Positions 10,821 to 20,237 are shown, counted from the first letter of the stretch. The stretch: DNA of 64,000 bases from CBDFLA01 sp965248915 (GCA_965248915.1 OZ252216.1:2852001-2916000), one strand, 5' to 3'. A program made the numbers and translations. Notes: a model not told the origin generated them from the sequence alone.

Positions 10821-11579
10821 TCAAAACCGTAACAACAGCCCGCCATCGGCTTGAATGCCTTGCCCAGTGATAAAGCCTGAATCGTCCGAGGCCAAGAAAA
10901 GTGCCACTTTCGCCACATCTGTGGGCGCACCGAGACGTCGAAGCGGTGATTTCTTCGCCCAAACCGCAGCAATATCCTCATTTGAGAAACTCTGCGTCGT
11001 CATACCGGTGTGGATAGCACCGGGCATGATATGATTGACCGTGATGCCGAACTTGCCAAGTTCAAGCGCCAGATTGCGGGTCAAACCGCCGACACCCGCT
11101 TTCGACGCCGAGTAAGCAGACAAGCCCCAGTCTGTCGCAATGGCCGCCGTCGAGGAGACATTGATGATTCGCCCAGCATTTGATTTCTTTAAATGCGGGA
11201 TCGCCGCGCGAGACAATCGAAACGGCGCCTTCAAATTGACGTCCTGGACGAAATCCCACTCTTTGTCGCTTGTCTCTTCTGCCAATGTGCCAACACCCAC
11301 GCCGGCATTGTTCATTAAGATGTCGAGACCCCCGAATACCGCCACGGCTTGGTCGATGATTTTCTCCGGCGCCTCTTCGTCACTCACGCTTTGAGCCAGA
11401 GTGACAATCCCCGACATATCACTAAAGACCTCACTCAGAGCCTCATCTTGCAAGTCGACCGCAAGAACGCGCGCGCCCTCCGCCACAAAGAGCTTAGCCG
11501 TAGCAAGCCCAATACCTGATACCGCGCCGGTGACAATCGCCGTCCGGCCCTCAAGCCTCTTGTTGCCATGCTCCGCCAT
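10821..11579 (-). CDS. SDR-family NAD(P)-dependent oxidoreductase
   Basis: A classical short-chain dehydrogenase of 252 residues. The cofactor site TGAVSGIG is near residues 18-25 and LAVDLQD follows beta-2; the Asp there suggests NAD(H) preference. NNAGVG is intact, and the catalytic Ser (NVSSTAA) and YSASK Tyr/Lys pair are present. The C-terminus GLLLRF departs a little from the common GG.. ending. The substrate cannot be told from sequence. Upstream and downstream gaps are about 100 bases, and it need not belong to the ABC operon. Confidence 0.87.
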   Translation of the reverse strand: MAEHGNKRLEGRTAIVTGAVSGIGLATAKLFVAEGARVLAVDLQDEALSEVFSDMSGIVTLAQSVSDEEAPEKIIDQAVAVFGGLDILMNNAGVGVGTLAEETSDKEWDFVQDVNLKAPFRLSRAAIPHLKKSNAGRIINVSSTAAIATDWGLSAYSASKAGVGGLTRNLALELGKFGITVNHIMPGAIHTGMTTQSFSNEDIAAVWAKKSPLRRLGAPTDVAKVALFLASDDSGFITGQGIQADGGLLLRF

Positions 11580-11716
11580 CTACAATCCTCCTGGTGCTTG
11601 AACCTATCCTGGGAGACATCCACCAATACCGTCAAGCAGTTAGACCCAGAGCTCCCCCAATGACAACCGGCTCTCAATAGGGCATGCTGACGAAAGTCAC
11701 ACCAAGCGAGACCCAA

Positions 11717-12688
11717 ATGTCCCACCCAGAAGACACAAGCTTGCCTTGGCTTCAAAAACTGCCGCCTTCAGTCTTTGGGTCTTCCATGGGAGTTCTCGGG
11801 CTCGGTCTTGTTTGGCGCCACATCGTCTGGGTTGAACCGAGCGCCAGGCCGATTGCTGAAGCCATTCTGCTCATCGGTCTTTTCCTGCTCGTTACCTTGA
11901 TGACACTCTATGCCCTGAGAACTGTGCGCTACCGCACGAACCTTATCGCAGACGCGAACACACCCGCGACACTCAACTTCATCGCAACATTTTCCATCAG
12001 TGTCTTGCTTGCCGCCGAGGCTTTAAGGCCGCACAATCTCTTGCTCGCACATATCTTCTTTTTGATTGGGACTTTTGCAGGCCTCGCAATCGCCGTTCGC
12101 TCCGTACACTGCTGGTTCACAAAGAGCATTGATGCAAAAGACATCGACCCGGGCTGGTTTCTCCCTGTTGTGGGAAACCTTGTTGCACCTTCAATTGCCG
12201 CGCCGCTTGGCTACGCCACCATTGGCTGGCTTATCTTGGGATTCGGATTGATAGGTTGGTTTATGTTGTTGCCGCTCATCGTCTACCGCCTCATTGTCGA
12301 ACCCGAATTGCCAAAATCGCTAAGACCAACCCTCTTCATCATGATCGCCCCGCCGGGTCTCGCAACCTCCGCTTTCATCGCCATGAACGGGCCGGTGCAA
12401 GTTCTTTGGCCTGCCCTTTTCTTCGGGTTCGGATTGTTTTTCTGTCTGTGCCTTGCAGCCATGGTCCGAGACTTCTTGGAAGTGCCTTTCCAGCTTTCCT
12501 GGTGGTCCTACACCTTCCCCCTCCATGCCATGACCATCGCTGCCTTCTCACTCGACCGCGCCTTCCCCCTGCCCGGCCTAACAGAGATTGCGTTCCTATT
12601 GACAGGCATCACAACCACCATAACAGGATGGGTCTGCATCAAAGCGACTTCGGCCACTCTGAGTACGATCAGAGGGCAAAAGTCGTAA
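11717..12688 (+). CDS. SLAC1/TehA-family anion channel protein
   Basis: An integral membrane protein of 323 residues with about ten hydrophobic helices. The opening WLQKLPPSVFGSSMGVLGLGL matches the first helix of TehA/SLAC1 proteins, and PGWFLPVVGNLVAPSIA and later helices keep the family's regular proline/glycine placement. ATG at 11717 is preferred to 11684, which would add an unlikely leader. Family members pass small anions or are linked to tellurite resistance; the substrate here is not predictable. The long 3' gap suggests a single-gene unit. Confidence 0.85.
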   Translation: MSHPEDTSLPWLQKLPPSVFGSSMGVLGLGLVWRHIVWVEPSARPIAEAILLIGLFLLVTLMTLYALRTVRYRTNLIADANTPATLNFIATFSISVLLAAEALRPHNLLLAHIFFLIGTFAGLAIAVRSVHCWFTKSIDAKDIDPGWFLPVVGNLVAPSIAAPLGYATIGWLILGFGLIGWFMLLPLIVYRLIVEPELPKSLRPTLFIMIAPPGLATSAFIAMNGPVQVLWPALFFGFGLFFCLCLAAMVRDFLEVPFQLSWWSYTFPLHAMTIAAFSLDRAFPLPGLTEIAFLLTGITTTITGWVCIKATSATLSTIRGQKS

Positions 12689-13000
12689 GTTTTTGGGGGG
12701 AGAGAAAACTTAGCCTTCGATCAGCCCATGCCGAACTCAATACGCAGAGCCGACATGGGCCTATCCACGAAGGAATGTTGGCAAGTCAACCTTCTCGCAA
12801 CCCCGGGGGGCTGGGGGGGCTGAGTTCAAAACCGAAGCTACAAAACGGCTGCACTCACCAACAATACTAAGCTAGGGATCCAATAGGGCGGCGGAGGGGT
12901 TGAACTTGGGCAACAATGTGGCCACGAATCTCGACGAGAGCTTCGAAACTCATCATGATCAAATAGAGAGCCTAAAACCCCTATAAACGAGAGGATTTTC
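12689..13000. other. 312-base gap with a hairpin and G-tracts
   Basis: No coding frame here is convincing. A 7-base inverted repeat (GCCCATG at 12724-12730 and CATGGGC at 12754-12760, loop 23) may form a hairpin after the SLAC1-like gene, but no T-run follows it. A G6 tract (12805-12810) and a G7 tract (12813-12819) lie close together on the plus strand. The last 40 bases hold the leader of the O-methyltransferase gene, with GAGAGG-like ribosome-binding bases just before its ATG. Confidence 0.4.
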
Positions 13001-13663
13001 ATGAATTTCACCATTCAAATGTCCGAAGAACTCCTAGATTACATTTTTGTAAATGGGGTCCGCGAACACGAAGTGTTGAAAATCTGCCGCGAAACAACGC
13101 TGGCCGACGAGCGGTTTCACATCATGCAGATCTCTCCTGAACAAGGGGCTTTTATGCAGATGTTGGTGAAGCTGACCGGGACCAAGCGCGCCCTTGAGAT
13201 CGGCACCTTCACAGGATACAGCGCCCTCGCCATGGCACTGGCCATGGGACCCGAGGGTCGATTGACCTGTTGCGATATGTCGGAAGAGTTCCTAAGCAAG
13301 GCCCGCACCTATTGGCAACAAGCCGGCGTTGAAGATCAGATAGAAACGCTGGTCGGACCGGGGGTCGAAAGTCTCGACACCCTCCTCGCGAACGACAACG
13401 AGGGAGCCTACGACCTCGCCTTCATCGATGCCGACAAAACCGGCTACGACGACTATTACGAAAGGTGTCTGCGGCTCCTGCGCCAAGGCGGCTTAATCGC
13501 CATCGACAACGTACTTTGGTCAGGCCGTGTGGCAGATCCAAAAGCGGACGATGAAGACACAAAGGCCTTGCAAGCCCTCAACAAGAAGATCCACGGTGAT
13601 GACCGGGTCGATATGTGCTTAGCCCCAATCGCCGACGGTATCATGCTTGCCCGAAAGCGCTAA
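13001..13663 (+). CDS. class I SAM-dependent O-methyltransferase
   Basis: A 220-residue enzyme of the catechol/caffeoyl-CoA O-methyltransferase family. The SAM-binding segment is ALEIGTFTGYSALAMALA (residues about 63-80), followed by the acidic end of beta-2 in TCCDMSEE and by the metal/catalytic segment LAFIDADKTGYDDYYE. IAIDNVLWSGRVADP carries further conserved metal-ligand residues. A divalent-cation-dependent mechanism is expected. The natural acceptor is unknown. The ATG has a purine-rich GAGAGG-type site upstream. Confidence 0.9.
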   Translation: MNFTIQMSEELLDYIFVNGVREHEVLKICRETTLADERFHIMQISPEQGAFMQMLVKLTGTKRALEIGTFTGYSALAMALAMGPEGRLTCCDMSEEFLSKARTYWQQAGVEDQIETLVGPGVESLDTLLANDNEGAYDLAFIDADKTGYDDYYERCLRLLRQGGLIAIDNVLWSGRVADPKADDEDTKALQALNKKIHGDDRVDMCLAPIADGIMLARKR

Positions 13664-13724
13664 TTTCTGGGCATTTCGGGCAAAACAGCCGGACTTGCCT
13701 TTTCTGAGAAAACGCGGGAAGATA

Positions 13725-14117
13725 ATGGTGATGGAGGACGTAAAGCCAATATTTCAGGCCCCGGCAAGCGGGGCTGTTCACAAAGGCCAGTCATCCCGCG
13801 CGGGAAAGCAAAAGCGCGGCCCCATCTCGTTCAATCGAAAAGAACTCGACACGATCTTAAGTCTTTATGGTCGGCGTGTGGCCGAAGGTGAATGGCGCGA
13901 CTATGCTGTCGATTTCCTGTCTGATGCGGCCGTCTTTAGCGTCTTTCGCAGGTCCAGCGAAATGCCTCTTTACCGCATTGAGAAACAACCAAAGCTTGCC
14001 CGTCGCCAAGGCGCTTATTCGGTCATTGCCGCAACTGGCTTGATCCTCAAGCGCGGCCATGACCTCTCTCAGGTCTTGCGTGTTTTGGAAAAGAAGAAAC
14101 TCCAACTCGTCGACTGA
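13725..14117 (+). CDS. DUF2794 protein
   Basis: A small (about 130 residues) protein of the DUF2794 family, which is essentially alphaproteobacterial and of unknown function. The conserved core is SFNRKELDTILSLYGRRVA followed by EWRDYAVDF and a C-terminal YSVIAATGLILKRGHDL. The frame is open back into the preceding gene, but the start is best at ATG 13725 or ATG 13731 (MEDVKPIF). No signal peptide. A terminator-like hairpin follows, shared with the convergent Bax-inhibitor gene. Confidence 0.82.
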   Translation: MVMEDVKPIFQAPASGAVHKGQSSRAGKQKRGPISFNRKELDTILSLYGRRVAEGEWRDYAVDFLSDAAVFSVFRRSSEMPLYRIEKQPKLARRQGAYSVIAATGLILKRGHDLSQVLRVLEKKKLQLVD

Positions 14118-14127
14118 AGCCCCCAAT

Positions 14128-14160
14128 GAAAAAGCCCCCGAACGTTTCCATCCGGAGGCT
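14128..14160 (-). terminator. Rho-independent terminator of the Bax-inhibitor gene
   Basis: On the minus strand, AGCCTCCG (14160-14153) pairs with CGGGGGCT (14140-14133) with one mismatch and a 12-base loop, followed at once by five Ts (14132-14128). It lies 24 bases after the minus-strand gene's stop and between two convergent genes. It lacks a T-run in the plus direction. Confidence 0.7.
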
Positions 14161-14183
14161 CAAATCTGTGCATCAATGTTCTG

Positions 14184-14897
14184 CTAATCGCGGCCGCCGA
14201 AGAGGCGCAGCAAGAACAAGAACATGTTGATGAAGTCGAGATACAATCTCAACGCACCCATGATCGATGCTTTCTTCGCAACATCGCCCATCTCACCAAC
14301 TTCGTAGTAGGTGTCTTTGATTTTCTGCGTATCCCAGGCTGTGAGGCCGGCAAAAATACCAACACCGATCACGGAAATCGCAAAGTGCACGACCGATGAT
14401 TGCAGGAAGATGTTCACGACCATCGCAACAATCAGACCAATCAGCCCCATGAACAAGAATGTCCCCATAGCGCTCAAGTCACGCTTTGTGGTGTAGCCCC
14501 AAAGGCTCAGCGATCCAAACATGATCGTCGTGATGAAGAACACACGCGTGATTGAGGGAATATTGTACATGATGAAGATCGACGACAGCATCACGCCCAA
14601 CATGGCCGCATAAGCCCAAAAGCCGAGCTGGGCTCCAGCGACACTCATCTTGTGGATGCGCGCGCTGTAAATAAAAACAAAAGCCAAGGGACCCAAGAAC
14701 ACGACCCACTGGAGCGGCGTTCCGAAAATGGCATTCATGAGGGCCGGTGATTGTGAAACAAGGAAGGCCACAATACCGGTCAAGGCGACACCACCTGCCA
14801 TGTAATTGTACACCCGCATCATATAGGCTCTAAGGCCCTGATCGACCTCAACCGCTGATGAATCGCGTCTCACAGTTCTATCATTATAGTCAGACAT
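14184..14897 (-). CDS. Bax inhibitor-1 / YccA-family membrane protein
   Basis: An inner-membrane protein of 237 residues with seven hydrophobic helices (for example VALTGIVAFLVSQ, WVVFLGPLAFVFIY, GLIGLIVAMVVNIFL). The late segment SVIGVGIFAGLTAWDTQKIK is the strongly conserved BI-1 signature, and the C-terminus LYLDFINMFLFLLRLFG is typical of the bacterial branch. ATG at 14897 is preferred over 14951, because the protein then starts with the usual short cytoplasmic tail. Members include E. coli YccA, which modulates FtsH; a similar role is possible but unproven here. Confidence 0.92.
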   Translation of the reverse strand: MSDYNDRTVRRDSSAVEVDQGLRAYMMRVYNYMAGGVALTGIVAFLVSQSPALMNAIFGTPLQWVVFLGPLAFVFIYSARIHKMSVAGAQLGFWAYAAMLGVMLSSIFIMYNIPSITRVFFITTIMFGSLSLWGYTTKRDLSAMGTFLFMGLIGLIVAMVVNIFLQSSVVHFAISVIGVGIFAGLTAWDTQKIKDTYYEVGEMGDVAKKASIMGALRLYLDFINMFLFLLRLFGGRD

Positions 14898-15063
14898 GCG
14901 TTTTTCCTTCCTCCGATTAAACGGACAAACCTGCACCTTTATATGGGGCAAAGGGGGCGGACTTCAAGAAAATCAGGGTCCCGCACTTCACAAAACCCCA
15001 AGTTCTCCTTAACTTTTTGTTAATGATCACGAAAATGTGGCCTATCCTACGAGAACGCCACCC

Positions 15064-17604
15064 TTAGGCCGAGCGAAGGACCGGGGCTGCTTTCGCGCCG
15101 AGAACCCGCCAAGTGCCAAGAAGACCCAAACCCACCGTCACCACCGTTGCGACGGCGATTGTGAGAAAGAGCCGCCCCGGCAAGAAGATCCATTGCGATC
15201 CCATCGCTTGCGTCACAACCAAGTAGGCCGAAAAAGTGCCGAGGATCGCAGCAATCGAAGCCGTCATCAGCCCCAATGCGGCAAACTCAAAGATGTAGAC
15301 TTTGATCACCCACCCCTTTGTCGCTCCCAACACTTTAAGGACTACCGCGTCGTAGATGCGTCGCCGATGTCCCGCCGCCAGCGCGCCCGCCAACACCAAG
15401 ATGCCAGCAACAACCGTTACCAGGCTGGTAATACGCACCCCCAACGTAAGATCACTCAGTATGTCGTTGATGGCGCTCAAGGCTTCTTTAACGCGCACGA
15501 TCGTGACGCCTGGATACTCATCACCAACCCGGCGGTAAAGCTCTTCTTCTTGCGCAGGATCGACGCGCACATTGCCAACAAACGTATGCGGCGCCGCTTC
15601 TAAAGTGCCAGGCGCAAACACGAAAGCGTAATTGAAATCGGGCGCCTGCCAATCGAACACGCGCGTATTGGCAAGAGTTGCAGTTATCTCACGTCCCAAA
15701 ACGGAGAACGTCAACGTGTCCCCAACACTAAGACCAAATCCGCGCGCCAACTCTTCTTCAATAGAAATCAATGGCGGTCCTAGGTAGTCGGAGTGCCACC
15801 AGGAACCTTCAGCCAATTGCGACCCTTCAGGGATCACCGTCGCATAAGTCAAGCCGCGATCCCCATTCAGAGCCCACCGCGCTTCTGGGTCGACTTCCGC
15901 TTCTGTCACAGGCACTTCGTTTAGACGCAAAATGGGTCCGCGCAAGTTTGGTACCCGGTTGAAATCGCTAACCCCTTCGAGCTCTGCCATCAACCCATCA
16001 AAAGCCTCAATCTCTGCTTTTTGAATATCGATAAAGAAGAAGGCAGGTGCGTCCTCTGGAATCTGTGAGGTAATCTGGCGGCTCAAATTGCCGTCAATAA
16101 GCGCGACTGTCACAACAAGAGTAAGCCCAAGCCCCATAGATAGCACCACGCTTGTCGTAGGCGCTCCCGGTCGGTGAAGGTTCGCAAGAGCCATGCGCCA
16201 ACTGGCACGTCGTGCCCGCGGAGCTTTTTTGACCACAAACAAAAAACAATAGGCCGCTCCCGCCAATAGAAGAAACGAAACAGCGACGCCCGCAAGAAAG
16301 AAGGCGGCAAAGGGCGCGTAGGGACTGAAGAAAATAGCACTCCCGACCATCACAAGAACCGCAACGGCAATGCCTGCAAGATATGGCCATCGTGGCCAGC
16401 CTCTCTCCTTACCAACAAGATCGCGAAAGAGATTAGCTGGGCTCAAGTCACGCGCCCGCGCCAAAGGCCACAAAGCAAATGCAATGGTGACCAACACACC
16501 AAACAAAGAGGCCTGCGCCATAGCGCTTGGGTAAAACCCAGGCTTGACCGGGATTGGCAAGATTCCGCCGAGCACCGCGGCCAATACCAGAGGTACCATG
16601 GCGCCCGCAATCAGACCTAAAGCGATCGCGACCAGCGCCATAGCCAAGACTTGTACCAAATAGATGGCAAAGATAGACGCACCATCCGCACCTAAACATT
16701 TAAATGTCGCAATCACTTCTTGTTTCCGGTCGAGATATGACTTCACCGCATTCCCGACGCCAACGCCGCCAACAATAAGAGCGGCAAGTCCGACCAAACT
16801 TAAGAACATCGAAACGCGATTGATGAAGAACCGAACTCCGGGCGCGCTGTTGCGCCGGTCTTGTATGCGCCAGCCTGCACCGCCATAGGCTTCCTCCGCA
16901 CCGTCACGAAAGAGCTGCAACGTTTCATCATCCTGGGCGGTTTCAGGAAGTGCAAGACGGTAGCGATACCGGATCAAACTGCCCACTTGAACCAAGCCGG
17001 TTTCACCCAAGGCTTCAGTTGAGACCATCACCCGCGGGCCATACCGAAAGCCCCCGGCAACGCGATCTGGTTCATCTTTGATGATCCCACGGATCGCAAA
17101 TTCACTCGCACCAATCCGCAAACTGTCGCCGACATCAAGACCAAGTCGGCTCAGCAGTGTCTCTTCAACAAGCGCACCATATCGTCCCTCGCGTTGCACC
17201 AGTCGGTCTTGAAACGATGAGGCGCCATCATGTTTTACCGATCCGTAGAGTGGATAGTTCTGATCGACCCCTTTGAGCTCAATCAATCGACGGTCGTCCG
17301 ACTTTGGCGCAAACCCCATGGTTTGAAAACTGATGACTTCCGAGAGTGAGCCCCATTCTTGCAGCCAGGCCCGTTCTTCCTTTGTTGCCGGGCGGTGAGT
17401 CAACCTGACATCGAGATCACCGCCAAGAAGCGCGCGCGACTCTGTTGCAAGGCCAGCAACGAAGGACGACGTCACAGTGCCCACCGAAGCAATGGCACTC
17501 ACCCCGAGGAAGAGGCAAATGAGAAAGACCCGGAACCCAGAAAAGCCAGCGCGCAACTCACGCCGCGCTTGACGAAACACAAAACCCGTATCGAAACCGT
17601 TCAC
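15064..17604 (-). CDS. FtsX-like ABC transporter permease (YbbP-like)
   Basis: A large permease of 846 residues with the double FtsX arrangement: an N-terminal helix (FRVFLICLFLGVSAIASVG), a periplasmic domain, three helices with GNAVKSYLDRKQEVIATFKCLGA at the cytoplasmic coupling region, a central membrane block, a second periplasmic domain and three C-terminal helices. The repeat VYDAVVLKVLGATKG-type element occurs again near residue 765. This matches E. coli YbbP and related proteins, whose substrate is not settled. Its start overlaps the stop of the partner ATPase gene (17601) by 4 bases. Confidence 0.88.
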   Translation of the reverse strand: MNGFDTGFVFRQARRELRAGFSGFRVFLICLFLGVSAIASVGTVTSSFVAGLATESRALLGGDLDVRLTHRPATKEERAWLQEWGSLSEVISFQTMGFAPKSDDRRLIELKGVDQNYPLYGSVKHDGASSFQDRLVQREGRYGALVEETLLSRLGLDVGDSLRIGASEFAIRGIIKDEPDRVAGGFRYGPRVMVSTEALGETGLVQVGSLIRYRYRLALPETAQDDETLQLFRDGAEEAYGGAGWRIQDRRNSAPGVRFFINRVSMFLSLVGLAALIVGGVGVGNAVKSYLDRKQEVIATFKCLGADGASIFAIYLVQVLAMALVAIALGLIAGAMVPLVLAAVLGGILPIPVKPGFYPSAMAQASLFGVLVTIAFALWPLARARDLSPANLFRDLVGKERGWPRWPYLAGIAVAVLVMVGSAIFFSPYAPFAAFFLAGVAVSFLLLAGAAYCFLFVVKKAPRARRASWRMALANLHRPGAPTTSVVLSMGLGLTLVVTVALIDGNLSRQITSQIPEDAPAFFFIDIQKAEIEAFDGLMAELEGVSDFNRVPNLRGPILRLNEVPVTEAEVDPEARWALNGDRGLTYATVIPEGSQLAEGSWWHSDYLGPPLISIEEELARGFGLSVGDTLTFSVLGREITATLANTRVFDWQAPDFNYAFVFAPGTLEAAPHTFVGNVRVDPAQEEELYRRVGDEYPGVTIVRVKEALSAINDILSDLTLGVRITSLVTVVAGILVLAGALAAGHRRRIYDAVVLKVLGATKGWVIKVYIFEFAALGLMTASIAAILGTFSAYLVVTQAMGSQWIFLPGRLFLTIAVATVVTVGLGLLGTWRVLGAKAAPVLRSA

Positions 17605-18317
17605 GAGGCCACCGTCTCTTTGACGTGTGTGTTGGTTCTCTCATCACTGACGATTTGTCCGTCGCGCAAACGAATGATGCGGTCGCACCGCCCCGCCAAT
17701 TCTTCATCATGAGTTATGAGAAACAACGTCGTGTCGGAACGGTCATGCAAATCGAAAAGCAAATCAATAATCTGGTGCCCGGTGTTACCGTCGAGATTGC
17801 CGGTCGGTTCATCCGCCAAGATCACCTTAGGGCTTCCCGCCATTGCACGCGCCAGTGCGACACGCTGTTGTTCACCTCCTGACAACTGTCCCGGATAGTG
17901 CCCAGTGCGGTGATCAAGACCGACCGCCGCCAGCCGTTCTGCTGCAATGTCGAGAGCTCCTTCTTGCCGGGCCAGTTCAAGAGGCACGGCGACGTTCTCC
18001 AGGGCGGTCATGGTAGGAATGAGGTGGAAGGATTGAAAAACAATCCCGATCTGTTTTCGGCGAAAGACCGCCAAGCCATCTTCCGACAATCCGCCAATAT
18101 CAATTCCCGAAATTTGGACCTGGCCTTCCGTTGGCTTTTCAAGGCCCGCAAGAACCATAAGGAGCGTTGATTTCCCCGATCCTGAAGGCCCGACCAGCCC
18201 AACGGTCTCCCCGTCGCTGACATTGAACGTGAGACCCCGTAAGATATGGACGGGGCCTGCGCTCGACGGCAAGGTCACATGAACATCGTCGAGTTGGATA
18301 AGCGGCGCTTCTGACAT
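17601..18317 (-). CDS. ABC transporter ATP-binding protein (YbbA-like)
   Basis: A 238-residue LolD/MacB-class ATPase. Walker A is GPSGSGKST near residue 42, the Q-loop lies in VFQSFHLIPTM, the signature is LSGGEQQRVALARA, and Walker B is VILADEPTGNLD, followed by LITHDEE with the switch His. This motif set is typical of mechanotransmitting ABC systems paired with FtsX-like permeases. It is co-oriented with and overlaps the permease gene, and diverges from a TesA-like esterase gene, the same three-gene neighbourhood as ybbA-ybbP-tesA in E. coli. Confidence 0.92.
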   Translation of the reverse strand: MSEAPLIQLDDVHVTLPSSAGPVHILRGLTFNVSDGETVGLVGPSGSGKSTLLMVLAGLEKPTEGQVQISGIDIGGLSEDGLAVFRRKQIGIVFQSFHLIPTMTALENVAVPLELARQEGALDIAAERLAAVGLDHRTGHYPGQLSGGEQQRVALARAMAGSPKVILADEPTGNLDGNTGHQIIDLLFDLHDRSDTTLFLITHDEELAGRCDRIIRLRDGQIVSDERTNTHVKETVAS

Positions 18318-18367
18318 TATCTATCTTTCGAGGCTTGAGGACGAAACAGGTGTTGGTTAGGAACAAT

Positions 18368-19033
18368 ATGGGTGAGTTTGGCTCAATTTCGACAATTCTG
18401 GCAATCATCGCCGGTGTTTTCTTCGGTACAAATGCGGCTGCTGCGGAAAATACTGACGCTGATGTGACAACCATCGTGCTCTTTGGCGACAGTATTGCGG
18501 CTGGATATGGCCTCCCCCCAGAAGATGGCCTAACGAGCAAACTCGAAGCAAGGCTCAAGGCCTCAAGTCCCCAGATCGTGATGAAAGCTGCTGGCGTCTC
18601 TGGCGATACAACCGCAGGCGGTTTGGCAAGGCTCGATTGGTCGGTCGGGCCCGACACCGATGTCGTCATTCTCGTTCTTGGCGGCAATGATGCACTTCGC
18701 GCCATTCCGCCAAGCGAAACCGCCGCCAATCTCGACGCGCTGGTTTCCGGGCTTGTGGACAAAGGCGTTCAGGTCCTTCTGACCGGCATGCGAGCGCCAC
18801 CCAACTTGGGCTCAGAATATGCAGAAGAGTTTGAACCCATTTTCGCCGCGGTCGCCAAGAAACATGGCGTCACGTTCTATCCCTTTATCTTGGAAGGTGT
18901 GGCAGCCGACCCCAACCTCAACCAAGCCGACGGCATTCACCCCAATGCGCAAGGGGTCGATGTCATTGTTGAAGGTCTCGCGCCGTTCATCCTTCAAATG
19001 ATCGAGCAGGCAGACGCCATGGGCGCATCTTAG
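18368..19033 (+). CDS. SGNH arylesterase / lysophospholipase (TesA-like)
   Basis: A periplasmic GDSL hydrolase of 221 residues. An N-terminal signal peptide (ILAIIAGVFFGTNAAAA) precedes block I FGDSIAAGYGL with the nucleophile Ser. Block III GGNDALR and the C-terminal DGIHPNAQG with the catalytic Asp and His are also present. ATG at 18368 is chosen because AGGA sits 5 bases upstream; in-frame GTG (18350) and TTG (18335) starts are possible. It diverges from the YbbA-like gene with only about 50 bases between starts, so the two promoters must overlap neighbouring coding sequence. Confidence 0.9.
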   Translation: MGEFGSISTILAIIAGVFFGTNAAAAENTDADVTTIVLFGDSIAAGYGLPPEDGLTSKLEARLKASSPQIVMKAAGVSGDTTAGGLARLDWSVGPDTDVVILVLGGNDALRAIPPSETAANLDALVSGLVDKGVQVLLTGMRAPPNLGSEYAEEFEPIFAAVAKKHGVTFYPFILEGVAADPNLNQADGIHPNAQGVDVIVEGLAPFILQMIEQADAMGAS

Positions 19034-19042
19034 CGAGGCGTC

Positions 19043-19597
19043 ATGTCAATACGGCTCTTTGTAGGATTGGAAATTCCCCCCCAAGCGAGAGTACGATTGG
19101 CCACTCTTCAAAACGGTATTCCAGATGTACGTTGGGTTCCGCCAGACAACTTGCACCTCACCTTGCGGTTCATTGGTGACATAGAAGAACCCCGGCTTCA
19201 GGATCTCACTGACAATTTGAGCCGGATCGATATAGAGAGTTTTGAACTCACTCTTGCGGGGTTTAGCACATTCGGCCGCGGCAAACCGCGCGCGCTCTGG
19301 GTGGGCGCAGAACCCAATCCGCGTCTCCTGCAGCTTCAAGAGAAGATTGAACGCGCCATTCAAGCCGCAGGCCTACCGCCCGAACAGCGCAAATTCACAC
19401 CGCACGTCACATTGGCCCGCTTCAAGCAGACAAAGCCTTCGAAGATTGTTCCCTATCTAGAGGTCAATGGAGCAATCATACTCCCCTCGCTCGAGATCCA
19501 ACATTTCACATTGTTTTCAAGTCAACTGAGTCACAGAGGAAGCACCTACCGCATCGAACATCAATTCGATCTGCGACGGGGACACCTGCTCACCTAG
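19043..19597 (+). CDS. thpR: RNA 2',3'-cyclic phosphodiesterase (2H family)
   Basis: A 184-residue member of the LigT/ThpR family that opens 2',3'-cyclic phosphates on RNA ends. Both histidine motifs are intact: HLTLRF at His38 and HVTLARF at His121. The opening MSIRLFVGLEIP is the family's usual first strand. It starts 9 bases after the esterase stop, so the two are probably co-transcribed. Its 3' end overlaps the convergent phosphatase gene by 8 bases. Confidence 0.9.
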   Translation: MSIRLFVGLEIPPQARVRLATLQNGIPDVRWVPPDNLHLTLRFIGDIEEPRLQDLTDNLSRIDIESFELTLAGFSTFGRGKPRALWVGAEPNPRLLQLQEKIERAIQAAGLPPEQRKFTPHVTLARFKQTKPSKIVPYLEVNGAIILPSLEIQHFTLFSSQLSHRGSTYRIEHQFDLRRGHLLT

Positions 19598-20072
19598 TAT
19601 GTGTGGCGCGCAAATATTCAAGAAAGGCCCGCGAGCCATCCTCAATGAGATCCATCGCTTTTTCGAAACCTTTGCGCCGACCGCTGTAAGGATCAGGCAC
19701 ATCGACAGCTTTGTCCCCTTGCGCAAAGCGCATAAACAAATGAACCTTCTCCTGCACTTCATCAGATTGCCCAGCTCGTAGGGTCTCTTCTACAGAGCGA
19801 TCCATCGCGATCAAATAATCGAAGCCATTGAAATCTTGCCAGTGCAAGGGTCGGCTCACGCAGGTTGATAAATCATACCCTCTTTTTTTCGCAATGGTCA
19901 AAGCGCGTCTTTCCGCAGGTTCACCTTCGTGCCAACCAGAAGTTCCAGCAGAATCGATCTCAATAAGGTTGCCCAATCCAGATTCGTCCACCAATTGCTG
20001 GAACACGCCCTCCGCCATCGGCGACCGACAGATGTTGCCTAGGCACACAAATAAAACACGGACTTGGCTCAT
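19590..20072 (-). CDS. low-molecular-weight protein tyrosine phosphatase
   Basis: A cytoplasmic phosphatase of 160 residues. The P-loop VCLGNICRSP carries the nucleophile Cys10 and Arg16 of the CX5R motif, and the general-acid Asp sits in VPDPYSG near residue 127. The frame is open upstream to 20138, but ATG at 20072 gives the normal N-terminus directly before the P-loop strand. Targets could be tyrosine kinases of polysaccharide export or free phospho-substrates; neither is encoded nearby. Transcribed alone on the minus strand. Confidence 0.92.
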   Translation of the reverse strand: MSQVRVLFVCLGNICRSPMAEGVFQQLVDESGLGNLIEIDSAGTSGWHEGEPAERRALTIAKKRGYDLSTCVSRPLHWQDFNGFDYLIAMDRSVEETLRAGQSDEVQEKVHLFMRFAQGDKAVDVPDPYSGRRKGFEKAMDLIEDGSRAFLEYLRATHTR

Positions 20073-20178
20073 TTCGTAAACTCTTGTGTCATTCTCACCA
20101 CGGCCCCATATCCAACAGGACCTGAAGGGCGTTGGCAAGCCGCCAATAACCCTTAAAAGTGCATCACGTTCCCTTTTG

Positions 20179-20207
20179 TTGAGCTAGTTGAGGGGACAGG
20201 CTAATAT
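20179..20207 (+). promoter_or_regulatory. sigma-70-like promoter of the signal-peptidase genes
   Basis: TTGAGC (20179-20184) and TAATAT (20202-20207) are separated by 17 bases, 30 bases before the first signal-peptidase ATG. Spacing and position fit a housekeeping promoter. A GAAGGA ribosome site follows. This is a consensus match by eye only. Confidence 0.5.
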
Positions 20208-20237
20208 ATCGACCGCAGAACAAAGAAGGATCTACTT

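Noticed and set aside
12256..12870. 204-codon plus-strand frame
   Set aside because: It overlaps the SLAC1/TehA gene in another frame, is rich in His/Arg/Pro and has no family motif; it is a shadow.
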